A DNA stretch of 64,000 nt from Plasmodiophora brassicae (Eukaryota > Endomyxa: Phytomyxea > Phytomyxea > Plasmodiophorida): assembly GCA_036867785.1 (NCBI GenBank), contig CP145424.1, forward strand, positions 1 to 64,000. Direction: 5' to 3'. Of this stretch, positions 51,797 through 64,000 are shown piece by piece. Both the position numbers and the translations under genes were made by a program. The notes under the pieces are model-generated. The model did not search any database. It had not been told where the DNA came from and worked only from the letters and a program-made list of their open reading frames with translations. Position 1 is the stretch's first letter, and every line of letters begins with the position of its first letter.

Positions 51797-52724
51797 TCAT
51801 ATCTCGCGAGGAACGGTTGCTGTGGGACGATCGTCGCCGCCCTGATGACCATGGTCGCGCCCGTCTCGACGTCGGCGGCGACTGCGACGCAGGCGGTTCC
51901 GGTGGCGGCGGGCGGTGTCAACGGCAACGATGACGGGGAAGCCGGCGTCGTCCAGCCCCGTGTCGAACAGCGTCACGCGGCGTCGCTCGGCCATCCCTCC
52001 ACGGGGGGCGCCCTGGGGCACCGCCGACCCGACCGATATCCGAATGGCGCGACGGGGGACGACTGCAGCGAGCAGCAGCAGCACACACTGCGACTGCGGG
52101 TTGGCGTTACCGCCCACAGTGACGGTCGCGATCCGAAAATACGCCAACTGAGGGCGCGCCTGCCAGCTGCCTCGACAGGCCGTGGCCGAGACTGCAGAGC
52201 CACATGGACGGCCAGAACAACGAACGAAGGGCATTCGGAATCAGGACAAGCTGTGTGTTTACCGGTGTGTGGGCTACGTGTGGAGGGACGGGATACGGTT
52301 ATCGTTTCGCGTACCCCTGCATGTCCTTGTGCAGCGGCACGACCTTGCGCTGCGTGATGGATTTGGCCGGTGGCGCCGGCGCCGACGGCGACCGGATACG
52401 GGTCATCGCCAACCGGCTGTTGTCGAACGGGATCCAGTGGCCATCCACCAGGTCGGCGTCGTTCTCGGCGGGCTGGGTGACGGCGCGGACGGCCACGGGG
52501 ACGACGGGCGGGTCGGCCCCCGGGTCAGCGAAAACGGACCCGAGCAGCGGCCACTGCGAGTCGTGCGGCGACGGCGTGTCCAGTGCCGCGGTGCGAAACG
52601 GGTGCATTACGCGGTGGGGCGCCGGTCGCCAATCGCTCCTTGGTCGACAACGGGGTCGGGCGCGCAGCGCAACACTGCAACGGGCAATCGGCGGGACGTT
52701 ACCAATTCGAGGCCTCGGCCGCAC
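51797..52724 (-). CDS. Unresolved spliced gene, unknown product
   Basis: Two coding-like stretches lie here on the minus strand. The upstream one (about 52680-52299) contains HDSQWPLLGSVFADPGADPP and DADLVDGHWIPFDNSRLAM and ends near KVVPLHKDMQG. The downstream one (about 52165-51850) contains AYFRIATVTVGGNANPQSQC and RVTLFDTGLDDAGFPVIVAV. GT/AG pairs between them exist, but none I tried gives a continuous frame. Exons further upstream (to about 52974) are possible. No family is recognised. Confidence 0.35.
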
Positions 52725-53120
52725 CCCATCGGGCGGCAGACAGAGGGCAGCCCTGCTGCTGCTGCCTGGAACCCGAATAAGCGCCCCCGACGCAGGTCAA
52801 GCGCCGCCGATATCAATACCCCACGGAGTCCGTCACGGTGTCCGTGGAGTACGCCCCCGTCCACCCCTTCCGTCCAGGCGAATCACGCCAACGTCCGCCA
52901 GACGCGCGCACGTCCCCACGTGCTGCTGCTGTCTGTGGACCTGCCGACGACGAAACGAGTACAGGTTTCCTCATAAAGCGCGTCTTTATTGCCACGCGAG
53001 CCGTGGAACGTGTGGAGCCCTTCAGTCCGGCTGGACGAACAGGGCGACGGGGCGTCGGGCCCACTCGTCGGCGGGCGACGACGACTGCACGGGCAGATCT
53101 GGACAGAGACACGCTGACGG

Positions 53121-56100
53121 TCAGAACGTGCTGCTGGGCGCGCGCACGAAACGACCGGCCGCACCAATGTATCCTAGGAGCTGGTCCTCGCGCTCGTCCA
53201 CGCCCACGTGCATCCGCGCCGCCGTCCGGAACAGGGGCGTGCTGACGACCGGCGACGACGATGACGCATCGGCAACGACGACCACGAGCCTGTGCCACGC
53301 CGTTTGTGTGTGTGTCAGCGCACGCGCTGCGGGCGGCAACGTCCAGCGACCGGCATTACCGAACGGTCGGCAGGTGGCACACGGCGGCGTCGTCGGTGGC
53401 CGTCAGGCAGGCGGCGGCGGCGTCCCAGGACGCACCGCGCAGGTGCAGGCCGCGCACCAGGACGCCGCCCGCACCCTGCGCCGCCGCCGCCGCCGCACAG
53501 CAGCGAATGGACGCGCCGGCCGGCACCGGCAGCGCCGCCTCGAGCCAGGCGCGCGGGTCGACGAACGCCCCCAGCCAGACAGGGCCGGCGTCGGTGTCGT
53601 CGCCCCTGAAGAACGACGCGCGCTCGGCCAGGTCGGCGAGCCAGGCCGACGCCGTCCGCCCGGGCGACGACGGGAGCGCGCGCGCCCACGCCGCCGGCAC
53701 GCGGTCGTCGCCGGCGATCGCGTCGCGCACGTCGGCGTCGACCGGGCGCGCCGACAGCGACCGCCGGACGGCGTCGACGACCCGGGCGACCCGGTGCGCC
53801 TCGCGCCGCACGACCGTCTCGACCGGGTCGTCGCTGGCGCCGTCGCCGCCCAGCGCCAGCGACGCCGGGCACCGGTCCAGGGCGTCGTCGACGACGCTGC
53901 TGTCGTCGTCGCCCGTCGCCGGGCGATCGGCCGTGGTCGGCGCCCGCAGCGACGACAGGACGCGCAGGAAGACCGCGGCGTCGGCGTCGTCGGGCGGCGC
54001 CGCCGTGTACGCGGGCACGTCGTCGTCGCCCGCTGTGAAGCAGTCGGCGGCGAGCAGGCGCAGGCGGCGGCGGTCGGTGCGCTCGGCGGACGCGCCGCCG
54101 TACACGACGTCGACGATCGTGTCGCGCAGGGCGTCCAGGTCGGCCGGGTCGGCGGCGTTGACGTGCGCGCGGATCGCCCGCTCGCCCAGGCGCCGCTCGG
54201 CGCCGGTTCGCAGCGGCGGCGCGTGCCACGTCGCGGCGCCGACGGCGACGTGGAACGCGTCCAGGCCGGCCAGCAGGCGTCGGGCGGCGGCCGGGCGGCG
54301 GCACCCGTCGAGCGATGCCGCGTGGGCGCCGGGCGACGACGCCTGCCAGGCGACGCGGGCGCAGCGCTGGACCAGGGCGGCGGGCAGGGGGGCGTGCGGC
54401 GCCGCGACCAGCACGAGGCGGAACGTTGCCGCCGCCGTCGCCGCCGTCGCATCGCCGTCCCTGTCGTCGTCGGCGGCGACGACGACCTCGTCGACGATCG
54501 CCCTGGCGAGGAACGCGGCGTCCAGGTGGCCGTTCTGGACGACGAGCCAGGCGCCCGACTGGCGCGCGTCGACGAGCAGCGCCGAGGCGCGTGCGCGCTG
54601 GGCCCGGGCGCCCAGCGCGACATGCAGGACGCGCTGGGCGACGGCGCCCTGGAGCAGGGCGGGCAGCGGGTCGTCGTCGTCGTCGGCGACGAGCAGGACG
54701 ACGGGGACGCGGGGCGACCCGTGCCGGGCGACGCCCGCCGCCAGGTCGTCGCTGCTGGGTGGCGTCGCGGGCGTCGCCGGCAACGCCTCGTCGACGTACT
54801 GGCGGGTGGCGGCCAGCAGGCGGGCGGGGGGGAGCAACACCTTGGCGACGATCAGGCGCTGGAAGGGCGTCAGGCGGTCGCGCAGGGCGACGTCGGGGAT
54901 CGGCGCCATCGTCGTCGTCGCAAAGTACGCCGCCCAGGCGTCCGGGTGCGTGCCGAGCGACTGGCCCAGGCCCTGGAAGGTGGCCAGGGCGGACAGGCCG
55001 ACGACGTCGGTCCAGGCGCGCTGCGTCATCCAGGGGCGGGCGCAGGCGGGGATGCCGGCGGGCAGGTCGGTGCCGGCGGCGGACGGCGGCCCGCCCAGGA
55101 ACAGGTCCCAGTCGGCGTCGGCGAGGCGGTGCGCGCGCCGGTCCCCGTGCACGGCGACCAGGAAGCGGAACAGGTCGGCGTGGGCGGCGAACATGGACGC
55201 GGACGCCGACGCGAGGAACGCCCGGGTCAGGTCGTCCAGCAGGGCCGGCGGCGTCGATCGCCCGGCGCCGTCCAGGCACCGGGCGAACCCGTCCATGAAG
55301 GCGTCCAGCGGGAACTGGTACATGGGGGACACCTGCGCGCGCGCGTGTCAGACACGCTCCCGGACGACGACATTGACGACGTACCGACGACATGTCGCAC
55401 ATGGCAAAGTAGATGGCCGAGGCGCGCTCGGCGACGACGCGGTAGGGCTCGCGCGCCACCTCGATCTGGACGAGCGTGGCCTCGGACTCGGCGACGTCCG
55501 CCTCGAGCGCGCGCGCCATCGTCTCGCTGGTCGACAGCGTCGTCGCCAGGTCGGCGTCGTCGAGGAGGCCGGCGGCGGACGACGCCAGCAGGGACAGGAT
55601 GCGGTCGTCGAGGTCGGCCAGCTGGCGCCGGCCGTCGGCGACCTGGCGCAGCAGGCCGGCGTGGCGCTGGTCGAGGTCGGGGCGCTCGATGCGCGCCGCG
55701 ATCGTCAGCAGGTGCTGGTCGAGGACGTGCGGCACGAGGCGGAAGTCGACGACGGTGACGAGGGCGGAGGCGCGCGCCGACAGGCCCGCGTCCAGCAGCC
55801 GGGTCGTCAGGTACAGGCGGAAGTCGGCGTGGTACGGGATGGCGGCGCCGCCCTCGCCCATCTGCAGGTGCCAGGGGCCGCCGGCGCCCCCCTTCCGGAA
55901 CAGCTGCTTGACGAGGATGGCGTCCAGCAGGCGCCGGTGCCGGTCCAGGTCGCCGGCGCCGACGTCCTCGATCAGGACGGGTTCGCCGGCGCGGATCGCC
56001 GCCTCGAGCACGGGGGCGCACGACGACGCCGCCGACGTCAGCGTCAGGACGCGGAGGCCCCGGGCCCTGCCCATGCGCTTCACCCAGCGGTTGCCCTGGC

Positions 56101-59100
56101 CCTGCGGGTCCAGCAGCAGGGGCCAGCGGCGCGCCCGCTCGACAATGACGCCGTTCTCCACCGAGTGCGCGTCGGGTGGCAGGCCGCTGGCGCACCAGGC
56201 GCGCACGACGACCGGGTCGGCGAACAGCGCCGCCAGGGCGTACGCCTGCGCGTCGACGACGGGCAGGGCGGCGTCGCGCGCGTACCCGACCCAGGCGCGC
56301 AGCAGGTCGCGGCGCGCCCCGTCCGACAGCGCGCCCGCGTACGTGATCTGGCCGGCCGCCAGCAGCGCGTCGCCGGGCAGCGTCCGGGCGGACGCGTCCA
56401 GGGCGTCGAGCGCCGCCTGCCAGCGCGCCTTCTGGCCGGAGAGGCGCGCGACGAGGTCCTCGGCGCGGGCCAGGCGCGCCCCGGTCGTGTCGACCAGGGC
56501 GCGCAGGTTGGCCTGCGCCGTCAGGCTGTCCTGGTAGCGGACGCGCAGGGCGGCCAGGCGCGCCTGCAGGTCGGCGAGCGCGTCCGTCTTGCCGGCCAGG
56601 AGGGCCTGGGCGCGCGCCAGGTCGTCCTGCGCCTGCTGCAGCGCCTTGCGCTTCGGCTCGATCTGGTCGGCGACCAGCGCGTACCGGTAGATGGCGCAGA
56701 CCCAGCTGCAGAGCGAGGTGGCCGCCAGCGACACGTTCCGGCAGTTGTCCGGGTCGAACTCGGCGTTGTCGATGTACACCTGCAGCTTCTTCATGGTGCG
56801 GTTCGAGATGGCGTCCTTGTCGAAGCGGCGCAGCAGGTCCAGGATCTGCATGTCCGACAGGAGGCGCTTGGCGGACGACCAGGTCTGCGGCTCGCCCATC
56901 AGCAGGCAGACGGCGGACATGACCAGCTCGACGAGCTTGGGCGGGTTGGCGAACGACTTCACGACGGCCAGGTCGTCCTTGTTGATCGTGTCGAGCGAGG
57001 CGACGGCGGCGTCCAGCGCCGGCATCGCCGCCGCCAGGTCGCGCTGGCACTCGTCGCGGATCGCCTCGACGCGCTGCGTCACGTCGGCGCAGTCGGCCGT
57101 GTCGCGCGCGCACGCGAACGACTGCTCGCCCACGACCTGCTGGTCGCGCTCCAGCACGGCCAGCAGGGCGGCCGTGTCCGCCGACGCCTGCGCCAGCTCC
57201 GGCTGCAGGCGCACCAGAGCCGCCCGCATCTGGTCGACGGCGGCGCCCGTCTCGCGCAGCTTGCCGAGGCCGCCGGCGTAGCGGTCGGCGCGCGCCCCCT
57301 GCTGCTCGCGCCGCTCCTGCACCAGCAGCAGGTAGATGCGGACGAGCTCCAGGAACGCGGCGGGGCCGGCGCCGCCGACGACCACGGATTCGTGCACGGC
57401 GACGCAGGCGCGCGTCGCGGCCGCCTCGATCGCGGGCGACAGGCCCAGGCGCGCCGCCTGCGCCCGCATGAACTGCTGGGCGATGCAGACGAGGGCGTCG
57501 TGCGACCACGCCTGCAGGCGGTCGACCGTGCACCGGGCCAGCAGCGCCGGGGGCAGCAGGGCGTCCCCGGCGGCGGCGGCGGCGACGACGGCGTGGAGGT
57601 TGGCGCGCAGCGCCCCCAGCAGGTGGTCGACGATCTCGTCCGGCGTCGACAGGCCGGCGTGGCCCAGCGACTCGGCGTTGACCTGGACGCGGCGCAGCAG
57701 GTCGTCGAGGTCGGCGGCGCCCCGCCCGTACATGGCGCAGATGCGCTCGCGGTTGCCGGTGACCAGGGCGACGACGTCGTCCAGCGTGCGCTGGGCGACC
57801 GGGCGCCCGCCGCCGTCGCCGTCGACGGACCCCTCCAGGTTGACGAGCAGGACGACGCGGCGGTGGTCGACGACGGCGACCTCGAGCGCTCGCCGGATCG
57901 ACGCCTGCAGCGGGTCGTTGCCGTCGTCGTCGCCGTCGTCGTCGTACTCGCTGGCCGCGTCCAGGTCGACGGCGACGCATTCGGCGCCGGCAATGTGGGC
58001 CGCCAGGCGCGTCAGGCTGCGACGGCCGCAGCCGGCCGGGCCGACCAGGACCAGGTGGCCGCCGGGGACGCCCAGGACGCGCCCGATGCGCAGCAGGTGG
58101 GCGACGGCCTCGGGGAACATGACCAGGTGCATCGGGCGCGTCGCGTGCGCCTGGTTGTATCGCTCGAGGTGCGCGCCGATCACCGCATCGAGGCTACCGC
58201 CGACGACCTCGCCGTACGTGGCGCGCCCGGCTACGACGTCGCCGAACTGGAGCGCGGCGTCGTCGGCGGACGGGTCGACGGCGCCCGGGAATTTCTTCCC
58301 GAGCTGGTCGTGCAGGGCGGCGCTGAACGCCTGGAACGGGGCCGTGCCCGGCTCGAACCGGTCGCGGAACACGCGTCGCATTTCGTGGGCCCAGGCGCGC
58401 GCCAGCACCGTCGGCGTCAGCGTCGCCGGGGCGATGCGCGCGACGCCCTGGAACACGTCGTGCAGGGCGTGCAGGCCGTGCAGGGGCGCCACCTTGGCCA
58501 GCGCCGCGTACACCGTGCTGGTCATGGTGACGACGACCTCGCTCAGCTTCTCCATGTCCTTCGCCTGGCGCAGGACGCCCGTGACGATGGGGCCGAACAC
58601 GGACGCGAAGCACGCCTCGTTGGGGTCGGCCCACGACACCACGTGGAAGTGCCGAAGCAGGCGCGGGTGCCACGCGAGGTCGTGCGCCGCCGACGTTTGC
58701 AACGCGCCGACGAACACGCAGTCGACGAGGCGTTTGAATTGCAGGCCGCGGTCGTGTTCGTGGTAGCCGCCGCCGCCGCCGACCGCGTTCCGGATCAGTT
58801 CGACGGGGCCGGGGCCCGCCTCGTGCAGGTCGTCGACGAAGACGACCAGTTTCTTGCCGACGGGCGGGCCGACCACGCCGCGACGTTTCGTCTCGAGGCG
58901 CGCCTCCACCTGCGCCTGCACCTGCGTCGACGTGGTCCACGACGCCAGCTGGACGGTGACGCCGACGAGCGCGTCGCGGTTCGCCCCGCCCAGGTACTCA
59001 TCGACGACCAGCGACGTCTTGCCGACGCCGGACGCCCCGACGAGCAACGAATGCGCGCCGACGGAAACGGCCAGCTCGAGGAGGTACTTGGCGCGCGCCG

Positions 59101-62100
59101 TCTCGAGCGTCGCGACGCGCAACGACGAGAAGGGCACGGACGGGTCGTAGGTGAACGGCGCCGACGGCCTCTGCGACCAGTGCTGGTACGAGGCGCGGTC
59201 GGCGCCCCCGACGTAGTAGTCGAACAGCGTGCCCTGCTCGGGAGGGAGCGGGACGCCCGTCGACCGGCCCTTGGCGAACCGCGACCGCAGGTAGGACGAC
59301 AGCGCCAGCTGCGAGCGCGAATCGCAGGTGGCGCCGGCCGACCAGACCAGCGCGAACAGGAAGTACATGGACAGGAGCCGGGCGGTGCTCTCCTGGGTGC
59401 CGGCGGCGGCGCTGCCGTCGGACGCCAGGCCGCCGCCCGCCCGGTCGGGCTGAAGCAGGGCGTCCAGCAGCGACAGGAGCGTCGTCGTGAGCGTCGCCGG
59501 CGACGTCCTCCGGACGCGTTCCACGCAGGACGCCATGACCCAGGCGGCGACGGCGCTGGTGTGGTCGAGCAGCAGCGTGACGAGCGTCTCGTGGACGGGG
59601 TCGGGGAACCGCACGCGATAGTCCACCGCCCAGCGCCGGATCAGGGCCTCCGGGCTGACCAGGTCGGCCTCGAAGTGGATCACGGCGCATCGCACGATGG
59701 CGGCCGGGGCCGCATCGGCCAGGCTGCCCGCCTCGAAGACGATCGACACGGAAGGGGGCGCCAGCAGGCGCTCCCCCGTCGGCAGCGTCAGCAGGCGGTC
59801 GGCGGCCAGGCCGACGATGGGCGTGTCGGGCAGCGGCCCGTCGAACACGATGACGGAGCGGTCGGGCGACCGCACGATCCGGGTGACGATGCCGTCCGTC
59901 CACTTGCGCGTCGCCGGATGGCATTGCCCGACGAGCAGCCGGGGCGGGACGGCGACCGTCGATATGGCGTGGCGGGCGACCGGCGCGCCCGACGCCAGGC
60001 GGGACATCGCGCCGACCGCCAGCGCCGTGCACAGCGACTTGCCCGAGGCGGGCGCGCCGACCAGGATGACGGCCCGGCGATCGCGCAGGGCGCCGTGCAG
60101 GTCGTCGACCTTGCGCAGGAACCGAGCGCCCAGGTCGGCCGACGCCCAGCTCTGCGCCGCCAGCTCGGCGGCAACCGCCGCGCCGACGCCGTCGTCGTCG
60201 CCCTTCGTCACAGCGGCGGCGTCGTCGTCGAGCGCGACGCCAAACAGCTTCCGCGTCATGGCCCGCAGCACGCCATGGTCGGCATCGCTCAGACCGGGTC
60301 CCAGTTCGTGAAGCGCGGCGCGCGCGATCGTCGACGCCGTCGGCGGGCGCGCCGGCGACGACGCGATGATGCGTCGCAGCGACGCCAGGCGGCCGATGGC
60401 AGGCGCCGACGGCAGCAGCCGGAAGGAGGAGAGGAGTCGCGACAGCGAGAACGCCACTGCGCGTGCGTCGTCGTCGTTGACGAGGCCCTGGCGCGCGAGT
60501 AGCGCAGCGGCGACGACGCGCGGGTCCGGCTCCGACATGGTGACGGGGCGGAACGCGGCGCGAAGGTTGTCTGGGAGGACCGGGGGCGACCCGGGTCGGT
60601 CGTACGAGATGGTGGCCAGCAGCCCGGCGGACGCGTTCAGGGCGATCAGGCGGCCCTCGAAGAAGAAGTCGGGGCGCGACGCCAGCAGGGCCTGCTGCAG
60701 CGTGAAGGCGTGCTGGCCGATCAGGGACAGGATGTCCACCGGCGCACGCTGGATGTCGTCGAGGCAGACGAGCGACCCCGACTGGGCGACCCCGGCGAAC
60801 ATCTGCCCGATCGCCGCGCTGTCCTGCAGTGCACTGCCCGCCACGACCAGGCAGTACGCGCCGAGCGCCGCCGACAGCTCCACGATCGTCGCCGTCTTGC
60901 CCGCCCCGATGTGCCCACCGACCAGCGCCCCGTAATGGGCGGCGTACGCCGACGCCACCACCAGGTTGCATCGCGACGCCTCCGGCGTCGGCACCAGGCG
61001 CCGCACCTGGCCGAAGTACTCGTAGCCGTACCTACGCGAACCATCGCCGCGTCAGTGGCGCATTTGACAAACAAAAAACCGCAAACCGAAACAAAAACAC
61101 GCGCGGCAGCACCGTCGCATCACGCGATGCGGCCGCGCGTCAAAAACGAAAAACAATCCGCGACAGGCCCGCACTGCGCCGCAAACATGCGCCAGTCGAA
61201 CGCGACGTTCTCAATCGGGAAACGGCATTTGCGGGAAACCGAGCTGCGCGTACCGGAAGGTGGCATCGCCGATGCGGACGATGCAGTGGGCGTCGGCGCG
61301 GTCCCAGTAGTAGCGCAGGTGGCGGTTCCAGGTCGTGCGCCGGCCGGCGTCGTCGTCCGCGTCGACGAGCGCCGCGAGTAGGTCGCGATCCCGGATCGCC
61401 ACCAGGACGGCGTCGCCGGCATCGGCGTCGTCGACCATCTTGGCGAGGTCGACGCGGTGCTGGTCGGCCAGGGCCTGCAGGGCGGGGCGGCCCTGCGCGA
61501 CCGCACGTTCGATTCGACTGGTCGACGCGATCTCGTCGGCGACGACGATGGCCTGCGACGGCACGAGTGCGGAGCGGCGGTCGTCGGCGGCGGCGGCTCG
61601 GATGTGTTCGCGAAGGCTGCGACGACTGGCGCGATCGATCGCGTGGAGCCAGTCCTCAATGTTCCCAGCGATGTCCGCGCGTTCCTCGAGCTGCATCGCC
61701 TCGCCGTTCGGGCCCAGGACGGCCACGAGCTGGACGATGTCGCCCCCGGCATGCACCAGACGCAAGTCGGTGAGGCCCGCGAAGACCTTCGGCAGGCTGG
61801 GCTGGAGGTCGGCGGGCGCGCGTGTTCGCGACAGCATGTGGAGCATCTCGTCGTCGGACAGGAAGTACAGGCGCGGGAAGCGGATCCGCTTCGTCTCCAG
61901 GTACTGCTGCAGGCTCTTGTGCAGGCTGTCCAGCTCGTTGTTGGCATTGGTCAGCGTGGTCAGGACGCCCGGCGCCGAGCAGGCCTGCAGCACGTTGGGC
62001 TTCCGGGCGACGCGGCGCATCATGTCCCGCCAGGACCGGTCGGCGTCGGCGAACCGTCGCGCCTCGTTCGGCAGCTGTTTGAGGATGTCGGGCGACGTGA

Positions 62101-64000
62101 AGATGGGCTCGAGCTCCGTCCACGTGGTCTGGCACGTCGCCCAGCTGTCCAGGACGTTGCCGACCAGGGTCAGCCGGCGGACCCAGTCGTCGACCTCGTC
62201 CTTGAAGTTCGCCACGAACCGCGACGACTGCATCGTCTGCAACGTCAGCTGGCTGTCCTCGAGGTTGGCGATCAGGCCGTCGAGCTGTACGAGCACGAAC
62301 GCGTCGTTGCTGTCCCGGTAGGGCGCCAGCGACAGGTCCAGGGCCTCCCATGTGGAGCGCGTGCTGGCCAGCGCCGTCGAGATGGCGTGCTCGCCGACGG
62401 CCGTGGCGACCGTGTCGGCGATGAGGTCCTTGTGCCCAAGCAGGTTGATGGCGCGGATCTTGACCAGGTCCAGCGGGTCGCCCTGGACGAACACGTGGCC
62501 GACGTAGGCGAACATGGCCTCCCAGTGCTTGGTGCGCATGGATTTGTTGCCGAGGTCCAGGATCACGGGCATCGTCGCCTTCCATTCGTCGATCTGCGCG
62601 CGCACCAGCGACGTCAGGGGCGACGGGTCCTTCTTGGCGACCCGGGCAATGTCGCGAGCGAATCGGTTGACGCTGTTGTTCATGGCCTCAACGTCGAGCG
62701 TCAGGAACGGCGCCGTTTCCCATTGGGCCACGCTCGCCAGCCAGTCCCGGTACAGGGTCCAGAACTCGCGCCGCGTCTCGAACTTGGCCTTCGCGTCGGC
62801 CAGCGAGGCGAACGGGTACAGGTCGATGTCGAACGTCGCCTGGAACGTGTTTAGCGTCGACGCCTGCTCCGCTAACGCGTTCAGCGCCGTCCCGATACGG
62901 TCGACTTCGACGAGGACGTCGCCGGGGCCGGCCTGCACGTCCGTGAAGATGCCTTGCGACAGGGCGGCATCCACCAGGGTGACCTCGCTGTTCAGCTTCG
63001 AGATGCCCGAGTCGACCTGCTCCCGCATGGCCGGCATCCGCATCGCCGACCTGTCCATCTCGACGATGATGCGCTCGGCGAACGTCTTCTTCGCCGACCG
63101 CAGCTCGTCGAGCAGGACGGCGTCCTGCGACGGCAGCGCCAGCTTGTGCACCGAGTTCGTCAGCAGGTCGTACATCAGCTCGACCTGGTCGTTCAGCTTC
63201 AGCATGTTGGCCATGTCCTGCTTGAACTTCTTCTGGATGGCGATGTGCTCGGCGAACGCCTTCAGCGTCGTCGGCTCGACGCCGAGCGCCGCCGTCCTCG
63301 ACGTGAACAGCCGCAGGACGCTGTCGCACTTGTCGTGGAACGACTCGAGCAGCAGCTCCTCCATCTCCACGATCGCCTTGTCGACGAGCGGCAGCATCTG
63401 GTTCTTCAGCTTGCGCGACTCGATGTGGAAGATGCCGACCGGGTACCCGGGGCGCATGTTCCGGTCGATGTCGGTGTGCCACGCCGTCTGCTTCGACATG
63501 CAGGCCTGGATCTCCTCGACGGACGGCTGCTGCGCCCGGAACCTGGCAATGTCCCAGCGCTCGCCGAAGTCGAACACCTCGCGCCACTGCTCGAACACCT
63601 GCGCGATCTGCGTCGCCGACTCGAAATCGCGACGAACGCGCTGCTCGATCGCCGCGCACGTCTCGCTGAACAGGGCGCTGTCGCGTATCGTCCCGGCGAC
63701 GTTCGGTTCGGCAGCGCCGGCGACCATGCCCTTGAAGGTCGGCATCTGCAGCAGCCGAGGCACGGATTCCACCGTCGATATCGTGCCGTCGATCGTCTTG
63801 CTGACGATCGACACGACGTCGGCGTCGTTGAGGCCGAACGCCAGGGCGCCATCGGATCCGTACGAGACGGTCGTCTGGAACAGGCCGGTTTTGCGCGGCG
63901 CCTGGAGCACCTCCAGGAACTCGCTGTTGGTCGACAGCGTCAGCTGGACGAGGTTCTCGACGGCCATGTAGTCGATCAGGCGCACGAACGTGCCGAGCAT
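53121..64000 (-). CDS. Axonemal-type dynein heavy chain, C-terminal 3,511 residues (4 exons seen, N-terminus outside window)
   Basis: Exons 64000-61254 (partial), 61031-55385, 55332-53360 and 53289-53121 join in consistent phase. Order of parts: tail and linker, AAA1 to AAA4, stalk coiled coil, microtubule-binding domain (about 57000-56700, with SFANPPKLVELVMSAVCLLM and LCSWVCAIYRYALV), AAA5-6 and a C-terminal domain. P-loops are GGHIGAGKTAT (AAA1), GAPASGKS (AAA2), GASGVGKT (AAA3) and GPAGCGRRS (AAA4, Lys replaced by Arg). AAA1 also has CLDDIQR where dyneins normally have CFDEFNR. It would power flagellar bending, probably as an inner-arm heavy chain. The class cannot be fixed without the tail. 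Confidence 0.9.

Noticed and set aside
53261-60502. A 2,413-codon plus-strand open frame, with others nearly as long, opposite the dynein gene
   Set aside because: The minus strand encodes unmistakable dynein motifs over the same stretch. High GC at third codon positions leaves the opposite strand free of stops, and the plus-strand product is Arg/Ala/Gly-rich with no domain.
1-64000. CRISPR arrays, bacterial operons, riboswitches or prophage
   Set aside because: Spliced genes, telomeric repeats and flagellar proteins show a nuclear eukaryotic chromosome. No regularly spaced repeats with unique spacers were seen.
1-64000. tRNA, rRNA or snRNA genes
   Set aside because: I looked for a TPsiC-type GGTTCGAATC box paired with an upstream A box and found no convincing case by eye. 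A covariance-model scan could still find one.

Overview
This window is the left end of a eukaryotic nuclear chromosome. It opens with about 390 bases of a CCCTAAAA-type telomeric repeat (TTTTAGGG on the other strand), passes through about 13 kb of subtelomeric sequence, and then becomes a GC-rich, gene-dense region with short introns (about 41 inferred, mostly 46-73 nt, about 17 with a GTACG donor). Genes for an outer-dynein-arm docking protein, an axonemal-type dynein heavy chain, an LRRC45-like protein and a NEK kinase show a flagellated cell. ATAD3 and a G-protein-coupled-receptor-kinase-like protein argue against an ordinary fungus. Telomere type, compactness and intron size best fit a flagellated protist such as a plasmodiophorid rhizarian (Plasmodiophora-like). 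That placement is inference.

Layout. 1-391 telomere. 400-5915: a large protein of unknown function whose frame runs into the telomere, a short NLS-bearing frame, and a ubiquitin-specific-protease-like gene. 5916-12600: degenerate subtelomeric repeats holding a second, broken protease copy (8130-9026). 12611-13230: a possible MITE-like segment with long palindromes. 13505-42000 is the host core, mostly spliced genes: a zinc-ribbon coiled-coil protein, a TPT/SLC35 transporter, ATAD3, a C2H2 protein, a GRK, a NEK kinase, an EF-hand protein, DDX6/Dhh1 with a Tyr/Pro/Gln-rich gene 17 nt upstream, the ADP/ATP carrier, an LRRC45-like protein, an outer dynein arm docking subunit, a double-FYVE/SH3 protein, LUC7, a Zn2Cys6/PAS transcription factor and DNA polymerase epsilon subunit 2. 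42-50.7 kb is an accessory island: a decayed MULE/FAR1 relic, an HEXXH metallopeptidase, several inverted duplications (foldbacks), and a whole-looking 2.24-kb pogo/Tigger transposon inserted in another frame. 50.9-64 kb returns to core genes: Ran, an unresolved minus-strand gene, and a dynein heavy chain that runs off the right edge.

How they work together. The docking subunit, dynein heavy chain, LRRC45-like protein and NEK serve basal body and flagellum. GRK, Ran and the FYVE/SH3 protein are signalling and trafficking factors. LUC7 and DDX6 act on RNA, and POLE2 in replication. ATAD3 and the ADP/ATP carrier are mitochondrial inner-membrane proteins. The most unusual signals are the gene running into the telomere, the run of foldbacks at 43.5-50.7 kb together with an inverted copy of the POLE2 3' end, the Tigger element with an oppositely oriented second frame, and a dynein with divergent ATPase sites. 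Exon joins were inferred by reading splice sites and checking phase by hand, with no transcript evidence.
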